Below, one piece after another: positions 1 to 11,170 of a DNA stretch of 64,000 nucleotides. Location: the NCBI GenBank assembly GCA_011526085.1, contig WYBC01000022.1:1-64000 (forward strand), read 5' to 3'. Below the pieces are notes generated by a model that worked only from the letters and a program-made list of their open reading frames with translations, had not been told where the DNA came from and searched no databases. The stretch comes from Lysobacter sp. (GTDB lineage: Bacteria; Pseudomonadota; Gammaproteobacteria; Xanthomonadales; Xanthomonadaceae). Positions within the stretch are counted from its first letter, which is position 1; every line of letters starts with the position of its first letter. The position numbers were made by a program, and so were the translations under genes.

Positions 1-9
1 CACAGGGGC

Positions 10-40
10 GTTCGTGGGAGCGACGCAAGTCGCGACGAAC
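10..40. repeat. REP-like palindrome of the xanthomonad GTGGGAGCGAC type
   Basis: An imperfect hairpin is visible: outer arms gttcgt (10-15) and acgaac (35-40), inner arms gcgac (20-24) and gtcgc (29-33), with a GCAA tetraloop. The unit gtgggagcgac resembles short dispersed REP elements common between genes in Xanthomonadaceae. It lies about 170 bases upstream of aceE. Family assignment rests on pattern memory; a genome-wide count would settle it. Confidence 0.55.
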
Positions 41-117
41 CACCGCGTTCCCTCCGCAGCACCAGCCCACCGAAATCGATTTCCTGCCCGGATCGCCCCC
101 ACCGCACGCCCCCGTAC

Positions 118-146
118 GGAGCAGCGCCATGGGCCGCTGCTAGAAT
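118..146 (+). promoter_or_regulatory. Possible aceE promoter
   Basis: TAGAAT at 141-146 matches the sigma-70 -10 consensus at five of six positions and lies 62 bases upstream of the aceE start. The hexamer 17 bases upstream (ggagca, 118-123) is a poor -35, so this is a weak prediction. No operator was recognised. Confidence 0.22.
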
Positions 147-208
147 CCCTGCTCTAACTTGACGATCCCCCATCGAAGCGGCCCCGGGCCGCGCGCGGAG
201 CCCACGGC

Positions 209-2899
<2,691 letters not shown>

Positions 2900-2910
2900 T
2901 CCTTGAAATG

Positions 2911-2934
2911 AAGGGCGGCAGTACTGCCGCCCTT
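2911..2934 (+). terminator. 24-bp perfect palindrome after aceE
   Basis: The 12-base arm aagggcggcagt is followed immediately by its exact reverse complement, 11 bases after the aceE stop. It would form a very stable hairpin with a gtac turn. There is no strong U-tract, so it is terminator-like rather than a canonical intrinsic terminator. It also marks the left edge of the AT-richer island. Confidence 0.6.
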
Positions 2935-2958
2935 CCCTCATGTGAAAAGGATAATTCA

Positions 2959-4707
2959 ATGGCGACTACCGAACAATTAGCAGCCGATCCAGTCACGCTT
3001 CATCAGCTCTTTTCGGCAGACAATATTCTTAGGTGTCCGCTTTTTCAACGTCCTTACGTCTGGAAGGCCGAGAACATCCGGCAACTATGGGAAGACATTG
3101 ATTCCGTCATCGAAGGACAATGCGATGTTCGATTCCTCGGCGCACTCGTGTTCGACAACGAGTCCGCATCGACATCCAGCTCGCCAGGACTTTACTGGGT
3201 AATTGATGGGCAACAGCGTTTGACAACCCTTTACTTAAGCCTTTGCGCCTTGTCACTCGTGGCCCGAGAAACGGGAACAACCGACATATCAGACGCGCTC
3301 GCCGACGAATATTTGCTTTCGCGGAAATCATCGTCCAGACAGCAACCAAAGTTTAGCCCAACGCTACGTGACACAAGGCAGTTCAACCAAGTCGTATTGA
3401 GCTCTCTTGGCAATAGAGCCCGAGTATCACAGGCAAAAGAATCCGGCGAGAGTTCGGGCGCATTAACGGACGCATACGAGTTAATAAAACGCGAAGTCAG
3501 GAAAAAATGCCTAGACGCAGACGATCGAATTTCTCCGGAGCAAGTTGCCAAACTGAGAGAAGTATTACTTGAACGACTAGAATTCGTCGAAATAAGGTTA
3601 GGCCAGAAGCACGACGCCAATGAAGTTTTTGATCGACTAAACAAGGAAGGGACTCGCCTTGGCATTGTCGACCTAGTGCGGAATGAGGTTCTCAAACGCC
3701 TTAAAGATGATGCCAGCTTGGCCGAGGAAGTTTATGCGACACAATGGAGGTCATTTGAAAACTCTTTCGATTCACTAGAGTCGATGGAAGGATATTTTTT
3801 CCCCCATGCACTGACTCGCGACAGCACAATAACAAAATCTCGCACCTTCAACTCGCTCGCCAAAAGATGGGCAACGTCATACGGAGATTCAGCCGAACCT
3901 CACGAGCAGGTTGCGGCCATCATGGAAGATTTGAGAGAGCACGTTTCCATATACAGACATCTTCGCCTCGGAATGCCAATCAATTTGACCAATGGGGCAT
4001 ATAAAAACTCACTGGCCGCCATGTCAAGAATGAAGGCGCCTTCTGTCGTTTTTCCATATTTTTTTAGCCTTCACTCTGCCGTCATTTCAGGGGAAGTTGA
4101 GCCCAATGACGCCGCAACTGCAGTAAATCTCATTGAAACATTTCTATTTCGACGCGCCGTATTTGGGCTTGAACCAACAGGCTTGCACGCAGTATTCAAA
4201 GGTCTTTGGGCGCAGGTAAGAACTAATATTGAAGATTTGCGCAATCAGCTTGAAAATAAAACAGTTAAATTTCCCAACGACACTGAATTTGAAGTTGCAA
4301 TAAAAACAGTCCCAATGTACTCCCGAAAGATTCGCAATTTTGCACTTCTTGAATTAGAAAGATCATTTACTAGAGGTGATGTTCTTGAAGTCTTCCCCTC
4401 AGCGACCATAGATCACATTTTGCCGCAGTCAGCAAAAGGTGAGTGGCGTGAAAAATTTTCATCGAGCCAGATTGAAAAATGGGGAGACACGTGGGCTAAC
4501 TTGGTACCCTTGTCAGCAAAAGCAAATTCAGAAAAAGGAACGCGATCCTGGGCTGAAGCCAAGCAACTATTAAAATCTGAAACAGTCTTTTCTACGACTA
4601 AACGCTTACTAGATCGCTATACCGACTGGACACCTGAAGCATTAGAAGAGAGAGCCAGTGAAATTGCCGCTTGGTCGTTAAAGAGATGGCCAGACGTACG
4701 GAAATAG
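2959..4707 (+). CDS. DUF262/DUF1524 protein, GmrSD-like type IV restriction nuclease
   Basis: 582 residues. The N-terminal half carries the DUF262 (GmrS-like) signatures LFQRPYVW and IDGQQRLTTLY, which form the nucleotide-binding/ParB-like part of this family. The C-terminal part carries a DUF1524 HNH-type nuclease motif, IDHILPQS, followed about 30 residues later by NLVPLSAKANSEKG. Single-chain proteins of this layout include GmrSD and BrxU, which cleave modified phage DNA. The ATG at 2959 begins MATTEQLAAD; the same frame stays open upstream through aceE, but that part is antisense-style shadow. Base composition is clearly more AT-rich than aceE, and AAA/ATT-type codons are frequent, suggesting transfer. 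It sits next to a restriction-modification system. Substrate specificity cannot be read from sequence. Confidence 0.85.
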   Translation: MATTEQLAADPVTLHQLFSADNILRCPLFQRPYVWKAENIRQLWEDIDSVIEGQCDVRFLGALVFDNESASTSSSPGLYWVIDGQQRLTTLYLSLCALSLVARETGTTDISDALADEYLLSRKSSSRQQPKFSPTLRDTRQFNQVVLSSLGNRARVSQAKESGESSGALTDAYELIKREVRKKCLDADDRISPEQVAKLREVLLERLEFVEIRLGQKHDANEVFDRLNKEGTRLGIVDLVRNEVLKRLKDDASLAEEVYATQWRSFENSFDSLESMEGYFFPHALTRDSTITKSRTFNSLAKRWATSYGDSAEPHEQVAAIMEDLREHVSIYRHLRLGMPINLTNGAYKNSLAAMSRMKAPSVVFPYFFSLHSAVISGEVEPNDAATAVNLIETFLFRRAVFGLEPTGLHAVFKGLWAQVRTNIEDLRNQLENKTVKFPNDTEFEVAIKTVPMYSRKIRNFALLELERSFTRGDVLEVFPSATIDHILPQSAKGEWREKFSSSQIEKWGDTWANLVPLSAKANSEKGTRSWAEAKQLLKSETVFSTTKRLLDRYTDWTPEALEERASEIAAWSLKRWPDVRK

Positions 4708-4935
4708 GTGCCAAGTCATTTCAAATGGCTTGAGAATAATTGATGCTGATGCATTGCCCTGCGACTTTTTGATCTCATTTAGTGAGAAAAATACAATTTA
4801 CTAAAGAAAATCTACCCAGGTTTTCTTCCGCTCCCCCTATTACCATATTTTCTTAGAAGCCAGCGGCATAGGTGCCTAATACAGAAAACACTGAAAAACC
4901 AAGATGCGGCCTGCCTGCGCGCACCATGACGAAAA

Positions 4936-6057
4936 TCATTTAAGTGTGAAATAGCTGCCACCAAGAATAATCTCGTCGCCTTCAAAAGGTAGCAAATCTG
5001 GACGGATGGAGATGGAATCTAACGTAACGCCACCCGGCAGAGAATCCACAACGCCCAATATTGCTCTCAAATGAATACCAATATTTTTAGCTAGGCGCAT
5101 TCTCGCCGTATTCTCATTCAAAAAATAAATTCTGAAAATGTCATAAGGCTCAGGCCCATGCACTGCACGAAGAATTTCACCGTAAGACATATGAATAGGA
5201 TTGGAAAAATCTCCGCGGGTACTTTTTGCATCAACTACTCTTGCTTGAGATTGGCTTGATATTTCAACCCTGAAATCATATGGGGAAATCGCATTGAGAC
5301 TGGATGTCCATTCAAAGGAATGAATCTGCCCGAGATCAAGCAATTGCTGAAAATACTGATTGAGAAACTCTTCGCCTGAAACGCCCGTCTGCTCTGCGGC
5401 TTGCTTTGATCGCATGAACTCTACTGGAGTCACACCTCTTCCAGCACGCCGCCGGTTGACAGCGTCAATTCCGATCGCACCGCCAAGGACCACATCCTCC
5501 AGCGCAGCACTTTCGAACCACTCGCTCAACGGATGCCCAAGTTGGGGCGGCGCAGCTTTCAGCACAGCAGAAACATCTTCCTCCCGCATCGACCACATTG
5601 ATCCTACGGCATAGCGTCGACTCAACTCCTGATGAAGAATAGCGTCGGCTTGATCTGCCGCTGCGATCAGTGTGATGCTGCACGCCTCAGGCACGCGCTC
5701 ACCAGAGAACTCAAGCAATGCATAATCGCCAGGCTGCAGTGTGTTGTAGCGATCAGGGGCATCGACTGGATTGTCAATCAGCTCTCCGTTGAGTCGCCAG
5801 TTCTTCTGCTGCTTGAGAATTTTCCTCTGCAGGTTGTCGATCGCATGCAAACCAGGGCCTTGCAGGTACAAGTCAATCTGATAGCGCGGAATCGGAATGC
5901 TCGATGGTTCTCCCAGAGCGGGATACAAGGCTGAAACCAGGACCCGAGCATCAAGATTGAAAGCCTTTTGCTTGCCCGCCGGACGATTCTGATAGTGCCA
6001 CTTGAACAGGGTCAGATCAGAAGCCGTCAGTCGCTTCAATGCTATTTTCCGAGACAC
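4936..6057 (-). CDS. Probable type II restriction endonuclease with DUF3883-like PD-(D/E)XK core
   Basis: 373 residues from a GTG at 6057, chosen because AGGAGG lies five bases upstream; the frame stays open to an ATG at 6354, but that stretch reads as non-coding. A PD-(D/E)XK-like core is visible near the C-terminus: YDFRVE (Asp about 261), then VVDAKST (Asp about 276, Lys about 278), then YGEILRA and YDIFRIYF, the layout of DUF3883-type nucleases. The N-terminal 200 residues are not recognised and may hold specificity. It is divergent from the cytosine methyltransferase, with vsr beyond, which points to a restriction partner rather than a stand-alone nuclease. Recognition sequence unknown. 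It converges on the GmrSD-like gene with 228 AT-rich bases between. Confidence 0.75.
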   Translation of the reverse strand: MSRKIALKRLTASDLTLFKWHYQNRPAGKQKAFNLDARVLVSALYPALGEPSSIPIPRYQIDLYLQGPGLHAIDNLQRKILKQQKNWRLNGELIDNPVDAPDRYNTLQPGDYALLEFSGERVPEACSITLIAAADQADAILHQELSRRYAVGSMWSMREEDVSAVLKAAPPQLGHPLSEWFESAALEDVVLGGAIGIDAVNRRRAGRGVTPVEFMRSKQAAEQTGVSGEEFLNQYFQQLLDLGQIHSFEWTSSLNAISPYDFRVEISSQSQARVVDAKSTRGDFSNPIHMSYGEILRAVHGPEPYDIFRIYFLNENTARMRLAKNIGIHLRAILGVVDSLPGGVTLDSISIRPDLLPFEGDEIILGGSYFTLK

Positions 6058-6400
6058 TGCACCCTCCTGATGTCGTTTCTGAATAGAGACTGGGCTTCCA
6101 GTCGTGGCCGTTGAAGCTGTCGATAGTGAAATCATATTCATTCTGGTGCATGCTTGCACCATACTTACCCGAAGGCTCTGGCCCATGTCACACAGCTCGG
6201 TCATCCCTGATCGTGGAACTGTCAGGACATCGGTCCTGCTGCCAGAAGGTGCTGATGCCAGGGGCTTGCACTGGTTGAAGCCAACAATGTTTCGACCGCC
6301 TGAGCGATCAGAGCAGCCGCAAAGCGTATCCTTGATGAACATCGCGGACAGCATGTACTGCCGTGCGTACCGTCCGCCACAAGTAAGAAGATAATTGAGT
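6058..6400. promoter_or_regulatory. Divergent intergenic region between restriction and methyltransferase genes
   Basis: This 343-base stretch must carry the promoters of both genes. Short inverted repeats are visible: actgg/ccagt around 6088-6101 and caggac/gtcctg at 6223-6238 with a four-base loop. These could be operators for controlled expression, but no controller (C) protein gene was found. The open frames here look like shadows. Confidence 0.4.
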
Positions 6401-7900
6401 ATGAGAGATGAACTTATCGCAAGAAAGCTTGAGCGACTAAGAAATGGCGCAAAGCCCAGAGCACTTGACTTGTTCGCGGGCTGTGGCGGGATTTCATTGG
6501 GATTGGAAGCGGCAGGCTTCGAAATTTCTGCTGCCGTGGAATTTGATGCTGATGCAGCTCGCTCGCATGGCCTGAATTTTCATGGAGGAGCTTCTGCACA
6601 CTCGGCACCAATCGACATCACGGAGACAAGCCCACAGGCTTTAAGCAAGCTTCTTTCAACGGAATCAGTGGAAGATACCTTTGACGTCATCGTCGGTGGA
6701 CCGCCCTGCCAAGCGTTTGCGCGTGTTGGGCGATCAAAGCTTCGCGAAATTGAGGACCATCCTGACGCATTCATTCATGATCCAAGAGCGCAACTCTACA
6801 AGCGCTACCTGGAATACGTAGATGCATTCCAGCCACTGGCCGTAATGATTGAGAATGTCCCAGACATTCTCAATCATGGTGGTCAAAACATTGCTGAAGA
6901 GATATGTGAGGTCCTTGGAGACAAAGGCTACATCTGTGGCTATACACTTTTAAATGCCGCATTCTATGGCGTTCCGCAGATGCGGGAACGCATGTTTCTA
7001 CTCGCATATCGAAGTGAAATTGCGAAATGCATCGAGTTCCCAGCACCAACACATTGGTTGATTCTTCCGCCAGGATATGAAGGCTCACGGTCCGTTGCAC
7101 TAAAGACATTAAACGGCCTTTTGAGCGACGCTCATTGTTACATAGAGCCTCCAGCTGCAACAAAGGATCTCCCTGCCGCAATAACAGCTGAAGATGCGTT
7201 GAGAGACCTACATCCAATTTACGCTCGCGAGTTGCTTGAAAAGGGCGAACTCAAGCGAGGCGCTCGTCGGTTTGAAACGCCAGCCAAGTACGGCCGAAAG
7301 CAGCCGACTGAATACGGCATCTTGATGCGCAATTGGCCAGGGCACGAAGCACCTGCTGATGGTGTTCGTGATCACGTCATTCGCTACCTGCCCCGAGACT
7401 ATGAGCTATTTTCACGCCTGAACCCTGGAGATCAGTATCCGGAGGCCTATGCGCATGCGGTTACCCTCTTTGAGGAGCGGCTAAAGACTCTACGCGCCAC
7501 TACCAAAGAGAAAATTACAGAGGGCTCTGCTCGTTACAAATCTCTTTGGGATTCAATTGTCCCGCCCTATGATGTCACCAAGTTTCCAAACAAATGGAGG
7601 AAAATGTGGGCAGACAAACCAGCGCGGACATTGATGGCGCATCTGGGAAAAGATAGCTATAGCCATATTCACTATGACAGCGAACAAGCTCGCACTATAT
7701 CTGTGCGTGAAGCTGCGCGACTGCAGTCATTCCCCGATGGCTTCGTGTTCAGCGGCACAATGAATCCAGCATTCAAGCAAATCGGCAATGCAGTACCTCC
7801 GCTGCTAGCCAAAGCCTTGGGCCAGATGATGATAAAGACTTTACAAAATGCCATATCGGCACCGGCTATCTCCGCAAAGGAAAAGCAACGGGCCGCATAG
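6401..7900 (+). CDS. DNA (cytosine-5-)-methyltransferase of a type II restriction system
   Basis: 499 residues. Transfers methyl from S-adenosylmethionine to C5 of cytosine at the sequence cut by its partner. Motifs appear in canonical order: I, DLFAGCGGISLGLEAAGF (about residues 22-39); IV, GGPPCQAFARVG with the catalytic Cys; VI, MIENVPDI; VIII, PQMRERMFLLAYR; a variable target-recognition segment; IX, REAARLQSFPDGF; X, QIGNAVPPLLAKAL. The ATG at 6401 is preferred, with aagaag about ten bases upstream; a TTG at 6395 is possible. It is divergent from the endonuclease and 33 bases ahead of vsr. The large target-recognition region suggests a distinct specificity that is not readable here. Confidence 0.95.
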   Translation: MRDELIARKLERLRNGAKPRALDLFAGCGGISLGLEAAGFEISAAVEFDADAARSHGLNFHGGASAHSAPIDITETSPQALSKLLSTESVEDTFDVIVGGPPCQAFARVGRSKLREIEDHPDAFIHDPRAQLYKRYLEYVDAFQPLAVMIENVPDILNHGGQNIAEEICEVLGDKGYICGYTLLNAAFYGVPQMRERMFLLAYRSEIAKCIEFPAPTHWLILPPGYEGSRSVALKTLNGLLSDAHCYIEPPAATKDLPAAITAEDALRDLHPIYARELLEKGELKRGARRFETPAKYGRKQPTEYGILMRNWPGHEAPADGVRDHVIRYLPRDYELFSRLNPGDQYPEAYAHAVTLFEERLKTLRATTKEKITEGSARYKSLWDSIVPPYDVTKFPNKWRKMWADKPARTLMAHLGKDSYSHIHYDSEQARTISVREAARLQSFPDGFVFSGTMNPAFKQIGNAVPPLLAKALGQMMIKTLQNAISAPAISAKEKQRAA

Positions 7901-7933
7901 ATCAGAAACCTTGGTTGATGGTGGAATCGCGTG

Positions 7934-8380
7934 ATGGCTGACGTGATGAGCGCGGAAAAGCGATCTTCGCTGATGTCCCGCATCAAGGGCAAGGACACGC
8001 GCCCCGAAATGCTGGTGCGGCAGGGCCTTTGGCGCGCAGGCCTCAGATATCGTCTTCATGATCGACGTTTGCCGGGGCGTCCCGATCTTGTGCTGCCCAG
8101 ATGGCATGCGGTGGTGCTCGTGCATGGATGCTTCTGGCATCAGCATCCAGGCTGTCCGTACGCAGCCGTGCCGGCTACACGTGCGGAGTTCTGGCAGCAA
8201 AAGCTGTCGGCGAACCGGGAACGCGATACCCGGGCACAGGATGCACTGCTTGCATTGGGCTGGCGCGTCGCCGTCGTCTGGGAATGCGCGCTGCGACAGG
8301 ACGTCGAGCGATACATCAGGACGCTGGAACAGTGGGTGCGCCGCAGCGGGCAGACCATCGAGATCGGCCGTCAGCCCTGA
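7934..8380 (+). CDS. vsr: Very short patch repair (Vsr) T:G mismatch endonuclease
   Basis: 148 residues. Nicks DNA 5' of the T in T:G mismatches made by deamination of 5-methylcytosine at the site of the linked methyltransferase. It aligns by eye with E. coli Vsr through SSLMSRIKGKDTRPE, LPGRPDLVLP (catalytic Asp), VHGCFWHQHPGC (the two metal-site His) and GWRVAVVWECALR. The residue matching E. coli Thr63, before HGCFWH, is Val here. Start ATG 7934; a GTG at 7931 is adjacent. It is 33 bases downstream of the C5 methyltransferase and probably cotranscribed. Composition returns to GC-rich within this gene. Confidence 0.95.
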   Translation: MADVMSAEKRSSLMSRIKGKDTRPEMLVRQGLWRAGLRYRLHDRRLPGRPDLVLPRWHAVVLVHGCFWHQHPGCPYAAVPATRAEFWQQKLSANRERDTRAQDALLALGWRVAVVWECALRQDVERYIRTLEQWVRRSGQTIEIGRQP

Positions 8381-8440
8381 AGTGTTCAACCGACTCGCTT
8401 ACGGCCATTTCCTTCGATGGGGTCGCCCCCGGTATGGCGC

Positions 8441-9448
8441 TCAATCGAGGAACGGTATGCCATCTTCTTCGCACAGCTTTTTCAGTTCCAGAACCGCGTC
8501 CCCAAGCACCGGATGGTGCCGGTCGACCAAAATTTCGATATCCCCATCGATCTTCAATGCAGCCCTCGCTGCCTGATCAAGAAATACCGTCAGCCTGTCA
8601 TGGCCCGCGCTGACCTCAACGATCCCGCCATATCCCGATCGCGATTCATCCTCGATCTGGATGTGAACCTTGTCGAATCCCATTGCGCGATCACGCTCAT
8701 CGACCTTCAGCGATTTCTGGACAAGCACGAACCTCGATGGCGAGAATTCATTATCAGCGAAGCCGATGACGACCGCCGAGCCATCGGTATCGACTGCAAT
8801 GTGGTGCGCGTTGAATTGATATTTCGCTGCAGTATTGATCATTGGGTGACTCAAATTTCCTATCTCACCATATCCATTCATCGCCTTGCGCTCACCAATA
8901 AAATCACGACTCATCGCCTGAGCCGACCTTATTGCCTCCAAGTCCGAGTCCTGTCGCTCAAGCTCTTTCTGCATCAATGGATGCCTCACTATCTTCGCCT
9001 CAAGCTCAGGATCACCCGGCTCGATCCCATCCATTTCTTGAACAAACAGATCCACGGAATCGGTCGCGTACGTAGCCGCCTGCACGATCATGTCGATGTC
9101 GTTCTCCAGGACGTAATCCAGGAGACCGCAAACAGCGAAACATGCATCCTGGGCCGCAGTCACGTATATGGACGTTAAGTCATCCGAGCTTGGCGCAGCC
9201 AATTCGCACGCACCGCTCGCGTCGACAATTTCCGCAGCCTGCTGCGCATTGCCGTAAACATGCGCCCACACACAATCAAGCGCCTTTCGTACTGCGGCGA
9301 AGTCGCCCCATCCAGAATCCCTCTGAAACAATATGTAATTGGGCAGCAGCCTCTCGCAGCAAAGAGCGCCAAAGACGAGCCTTCTGCCGCTATCCAGCGC
9401 TACAAGTTGCTCACGAATGTATGTGGTTCGGGGCCTGCCGATTGCCAT
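8441..9448 (-). CDS. DUF416-Imm10 two-domain protein, probable immunity protein
   Basis: 335 residues. Residues about 10-200 resemble DUF416 (YjaG-like): FGALCCERLLPNYILFQ, GWGDFAAVRKALDCVW, and an Asp-Ala-Cys helix (AAQDACFAVCGLLDYVL). Residues about 205-330 match the Imm10 immunity family pattern: AVVIGFADNEF, FVLVQKSL, SGYGGIVEVSAGHDRLTVFL. The two parts are in one frame with no stop; Met at the junction (MINTAAKYQF) could be an internal start, so a decayed boundary between two genes is possible. It ends the minus-strand immunity run below the Rhs toxin. Which toxin it would neutralise is unknown. Confidence 0.7.
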   Translation of the reverse strand: MAIGRPRTTYIREQLVALDSGRRLVFGALCCERLLPNYILFQRDSGWGDFAAVRKALDCVWAHVYGNAQQAAEIVDASGACELAAPSSDDLTSIYVTAAQDACFAVCGLLDYVLENDIDMIVQAATYATDSVDLFVQEMDGIEPGDPELEAKIVRHPLMQKELERQDSDLEAIRSAQAMSRDFIGERKAMNGYGEIGNLSHPMINTAAKYQFNAHHIAVDTDGSAVVIGFADNEFSPSRFVLVQKSLKVDERDRAMGFDKVHIQIEDESRSGYGGIVEVSAGHDRLTVFLDQAARAALKIDGDIEILVDRHHPVLGDAVLELKKLCEEDGIPFLD

Positions 9449-9467
9449 TTTGATCTCATGCCATGAA

Positions 9468-9500
9468 ATGAAGATGCGTGCGTTCCGCAGGCATCTTCAT
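9468..9500 (-). terminator. Hairpin between two immunity-type genes
   Basis: Arms atgaagatgc (9468-9477) and gcatcttcat (9491-9500) are perfectly complementary, with a 13-base loop. On the minus strand it follows the 9511-9948 gene and precedes the DUF416-Imm10 gene. It may be a terminator or attenuator; no long U-tract follows. Confidence 0.4.
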
Positions 9501-9510
9501 TCGATCGAAT

Positions 9511-9948
9511 TCAAACCGTGGCCGCGCTGATGGTGATGAGCCTGACAGATTGATTGTCTTCTGCGTACTCAAGATGCAGCCTCTGCCCATCAACGATAAA
9601 GGCATCCCATGCTGGACGAGGACCGAGCAGAAGAACCGGACCGCCATCCCCGCACTGCGCCGGATTGCCAAGGCGAGCTCTTGCCTCCTCGCGAGACATC
9701 GCAAAGACGATGCCTGCAGGCAGCTCACCCTGAAATTCGGAATAGCCCTCATGCCCGGAAGCGTGCAAATGGACTGCAGAGATCGTCTCGCCATCCGGCA
9801 GAACCATCGAAATTCCGAGCAATGGAAGTTGCAGATAGCTCTCGTCTCCGATCTTCTCAACGTCCAGCATCGCAACATCTCGAAAGATGCCCATGCCGTG
9901 GACATCATTGATATTTTGCCCAACAAGCGACTGGATTGGCGCTTTCAT
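9511..9948 (-). CDS. Hypothetical immunity-type protein, DUF6392-like
   Basis: 145 residues from ATG 9948 (a TTG directly precedes it). The C-terminal segment with MSREEARARLGNPAQ, GPRPAWDAFIVDGQRLHLEY and SVRLITIS recalls DUF6392 proteins found as pyocin/Rhs immunity partners; this is a weak pattern match only. No signal peptide or membrane segment, so probably cytoplasmic. It lies 18 bases below the 9967-10254 gene on the same strand, in the run of small genes after the Rhs toxin, which is the main support for an immunity role. Confidence 0.55.
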   Translation of the reverse strand: MKAPIQSLVGQNINDVHGMGIFRDVAMLDVEKIGDESYLQLPLLGISMVLPDGETISAVHLHASGHEGYSEFQGELPAGIVFAMSREEARARLGNPAQCGDGGPVLLLGPRPAWDAFIVDGQRLHLEYAEDNQSVRLITISAATV

Positions 9949-9966
9949 CAATATAATTCTGTTTTT

Positions 9967-10254
9967 CTATTTGGCACGAGCAGACAATACTTCAGCCCAT
10001 TCACCATTCGCCTTGCTTATGGCTTCCGACAACGGCCATCCGGGTGCTTCCTCGATGATGTGAACCAACGCCCATGCCAGACCATGGCAGTCATCTGGAC
10101 CCAACAGTCCAACCAATGTCTGGGCTTCTTGATCAGTGACAGGCCGTTGAATCATCGATAGCAAATTCTGAAACTTCTCAAGAAAATCGGGATCAGCCTC
10201 ATCGACGCTCGGAAGTCCGCCTAGATTTGCCAAACTCTCTATTGAAGCTTGCAT
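9967..10254 (-). CDS. Hypothetical protein in Rhs immunity cluster
   Basis: 95 residues, acidic, no membrane segment or signal peptide. Central sequence LVGLLGPDDCHGLAWALVHI followed by APGWPL is distinctive, but I do not recognise the family. Start ATG 10254 has no strong ribosome site. It lies between two other small minus-strand genes with short spacing and is probably cotranscribed with the 9511-9948 gene. Position suggests a cytoplasmic immunity protein; that is inference. Confidence 0.55.
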   Translation of the reverse strand: MQASIESLANLGGLPSVDEADPDFLEKFQNLLSMIQRPVTDQEAQTLVGLLGPDDCHGLAWALVHIIEEAPGWPLSEAISKANGEWAEVLSARAK

Positions 10255-10361
10255 TGCGTGAAAAATTAAAACTTCCGGATGATCGTCGTTTTAAATCCAA
10301 CGGCCGATAGCGACCGCTGACCCATTCGTATTTTGCATCATTGAATTCGAAAGTCGGCGAT

Positions 10362-10817
10362 CTATTGTCGCTGAAAACCTTCAATTTCCGACAATACCAT
10401 CCGCAGATCACTCAGATCTTTCGACGAATACTGCATCTCGTTGCAGCGAATCAACAACCTCCTTGCAGCATCCACGAATGAATCCCTGAAAGCCACCACG
10501 GACTCCTGACACGCAGCCACGATATTTCGGTCAAACGATTCGTTGATCGCACTGAAGTGAAGTTCTGCGCTATCAGGAAGTCTTATCACGCTCACCGAAA
10601 AAGATCCTTCCATGAAATCGATATCTTCATCGCAGGATTGGCCTGTCAGGATCCGAAGCAATGCTGCCCCCCACCAGCCCATAAGGACAACGGGGAAATC
10701 GATCCAATTCCGTTCTGGGAAATCAATGCCGTCGAAACTCATCCAAATGCCGCCGATCATTGGCCCTACCTTGCCCACAGCAAGATTCTTCAGGTCTATT
10801 TCAATGGATACGCTCAC
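10362..10817 (-). CDS. Hypothetical protein, probable orphan immunity protein
   Basis: 151 residues from a GTG at 10817. The sequence has a Trp-rich core (RNWIDFPVVLMGWWGAALL) and DIDFMEGSFSVSVIRL, followed by a helical C-terminal half. The family was not recognised. It has no signal peptide. It lies on the same strand and between other probable immunity genes below the Rhs toxin, so an immunity role is plausible from context only. Confidence 0.55.
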   Translation of the reverse strand: MSVSIEIDLKNLAVGKVGPMIGGIWMSFDGIDFPERNWIDFPVVLMGWWGAALLRILTGQSCDEDIDFMEGSFSVSVIRLPDSAELHFSAINESFDRNIVAACQESVVAFRDSFVDAARRLLIRCNEMQYSSKDLSDLRMVLSEIEGFQRQ

Positions 10818-11170
10818 GAGTCATTTTCCCAGCATGGACTTGATCTTCGGAAATGCAGACTCGCTTGTTCCGCACACCCACGATGAAGTCATGGCAGATC
10901 GAAGCTCTTATGGAAGACACGATCCCTCACTTGACCCATCACTTCGCGCAATTGTTGCTTCAAAAAGCAAACCCAGGCGTCGGCTGAGCTTTGCAGCAAC
11001 AGCCCATCGATCTCATGAGAATTGCATACAACTCGCGCCGCACTGATCAATGGTATCCCCGCAAATCGTGGTCCAAGCCTCGCATCATCCTTCGATGCAT
11101 AAATCAAGGTGCTTCCCGATTCTCATTCCATATCTCTTGATTTCGAAACGCCTCCATCTGTCGCACAGGA
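10818..11170 (-). other. Intergenic stretch with a possible immunity-gene remnant
   Basis: 353 bases between two immunity-type genes. On the minus strand 10889-11107 is open for 72 codons from a TTG (IYASKDDARLGPRFAGIPLI, then EIDGLLLQSSADAWVCFLKQ). There is no good ribosome site and the frame closes just upstream, so it looks more like the 3' end of a decayed gene than an intact one. Nothing else was seen. Confidence 0.35.

Noticed and set aside
6104-6394. 96-codon plus-strand frame before the methyltransferase, considered as a C (controller) protein
   Set aside because: No helix-turn-helix pattern and composition like the non-coding divergent region.
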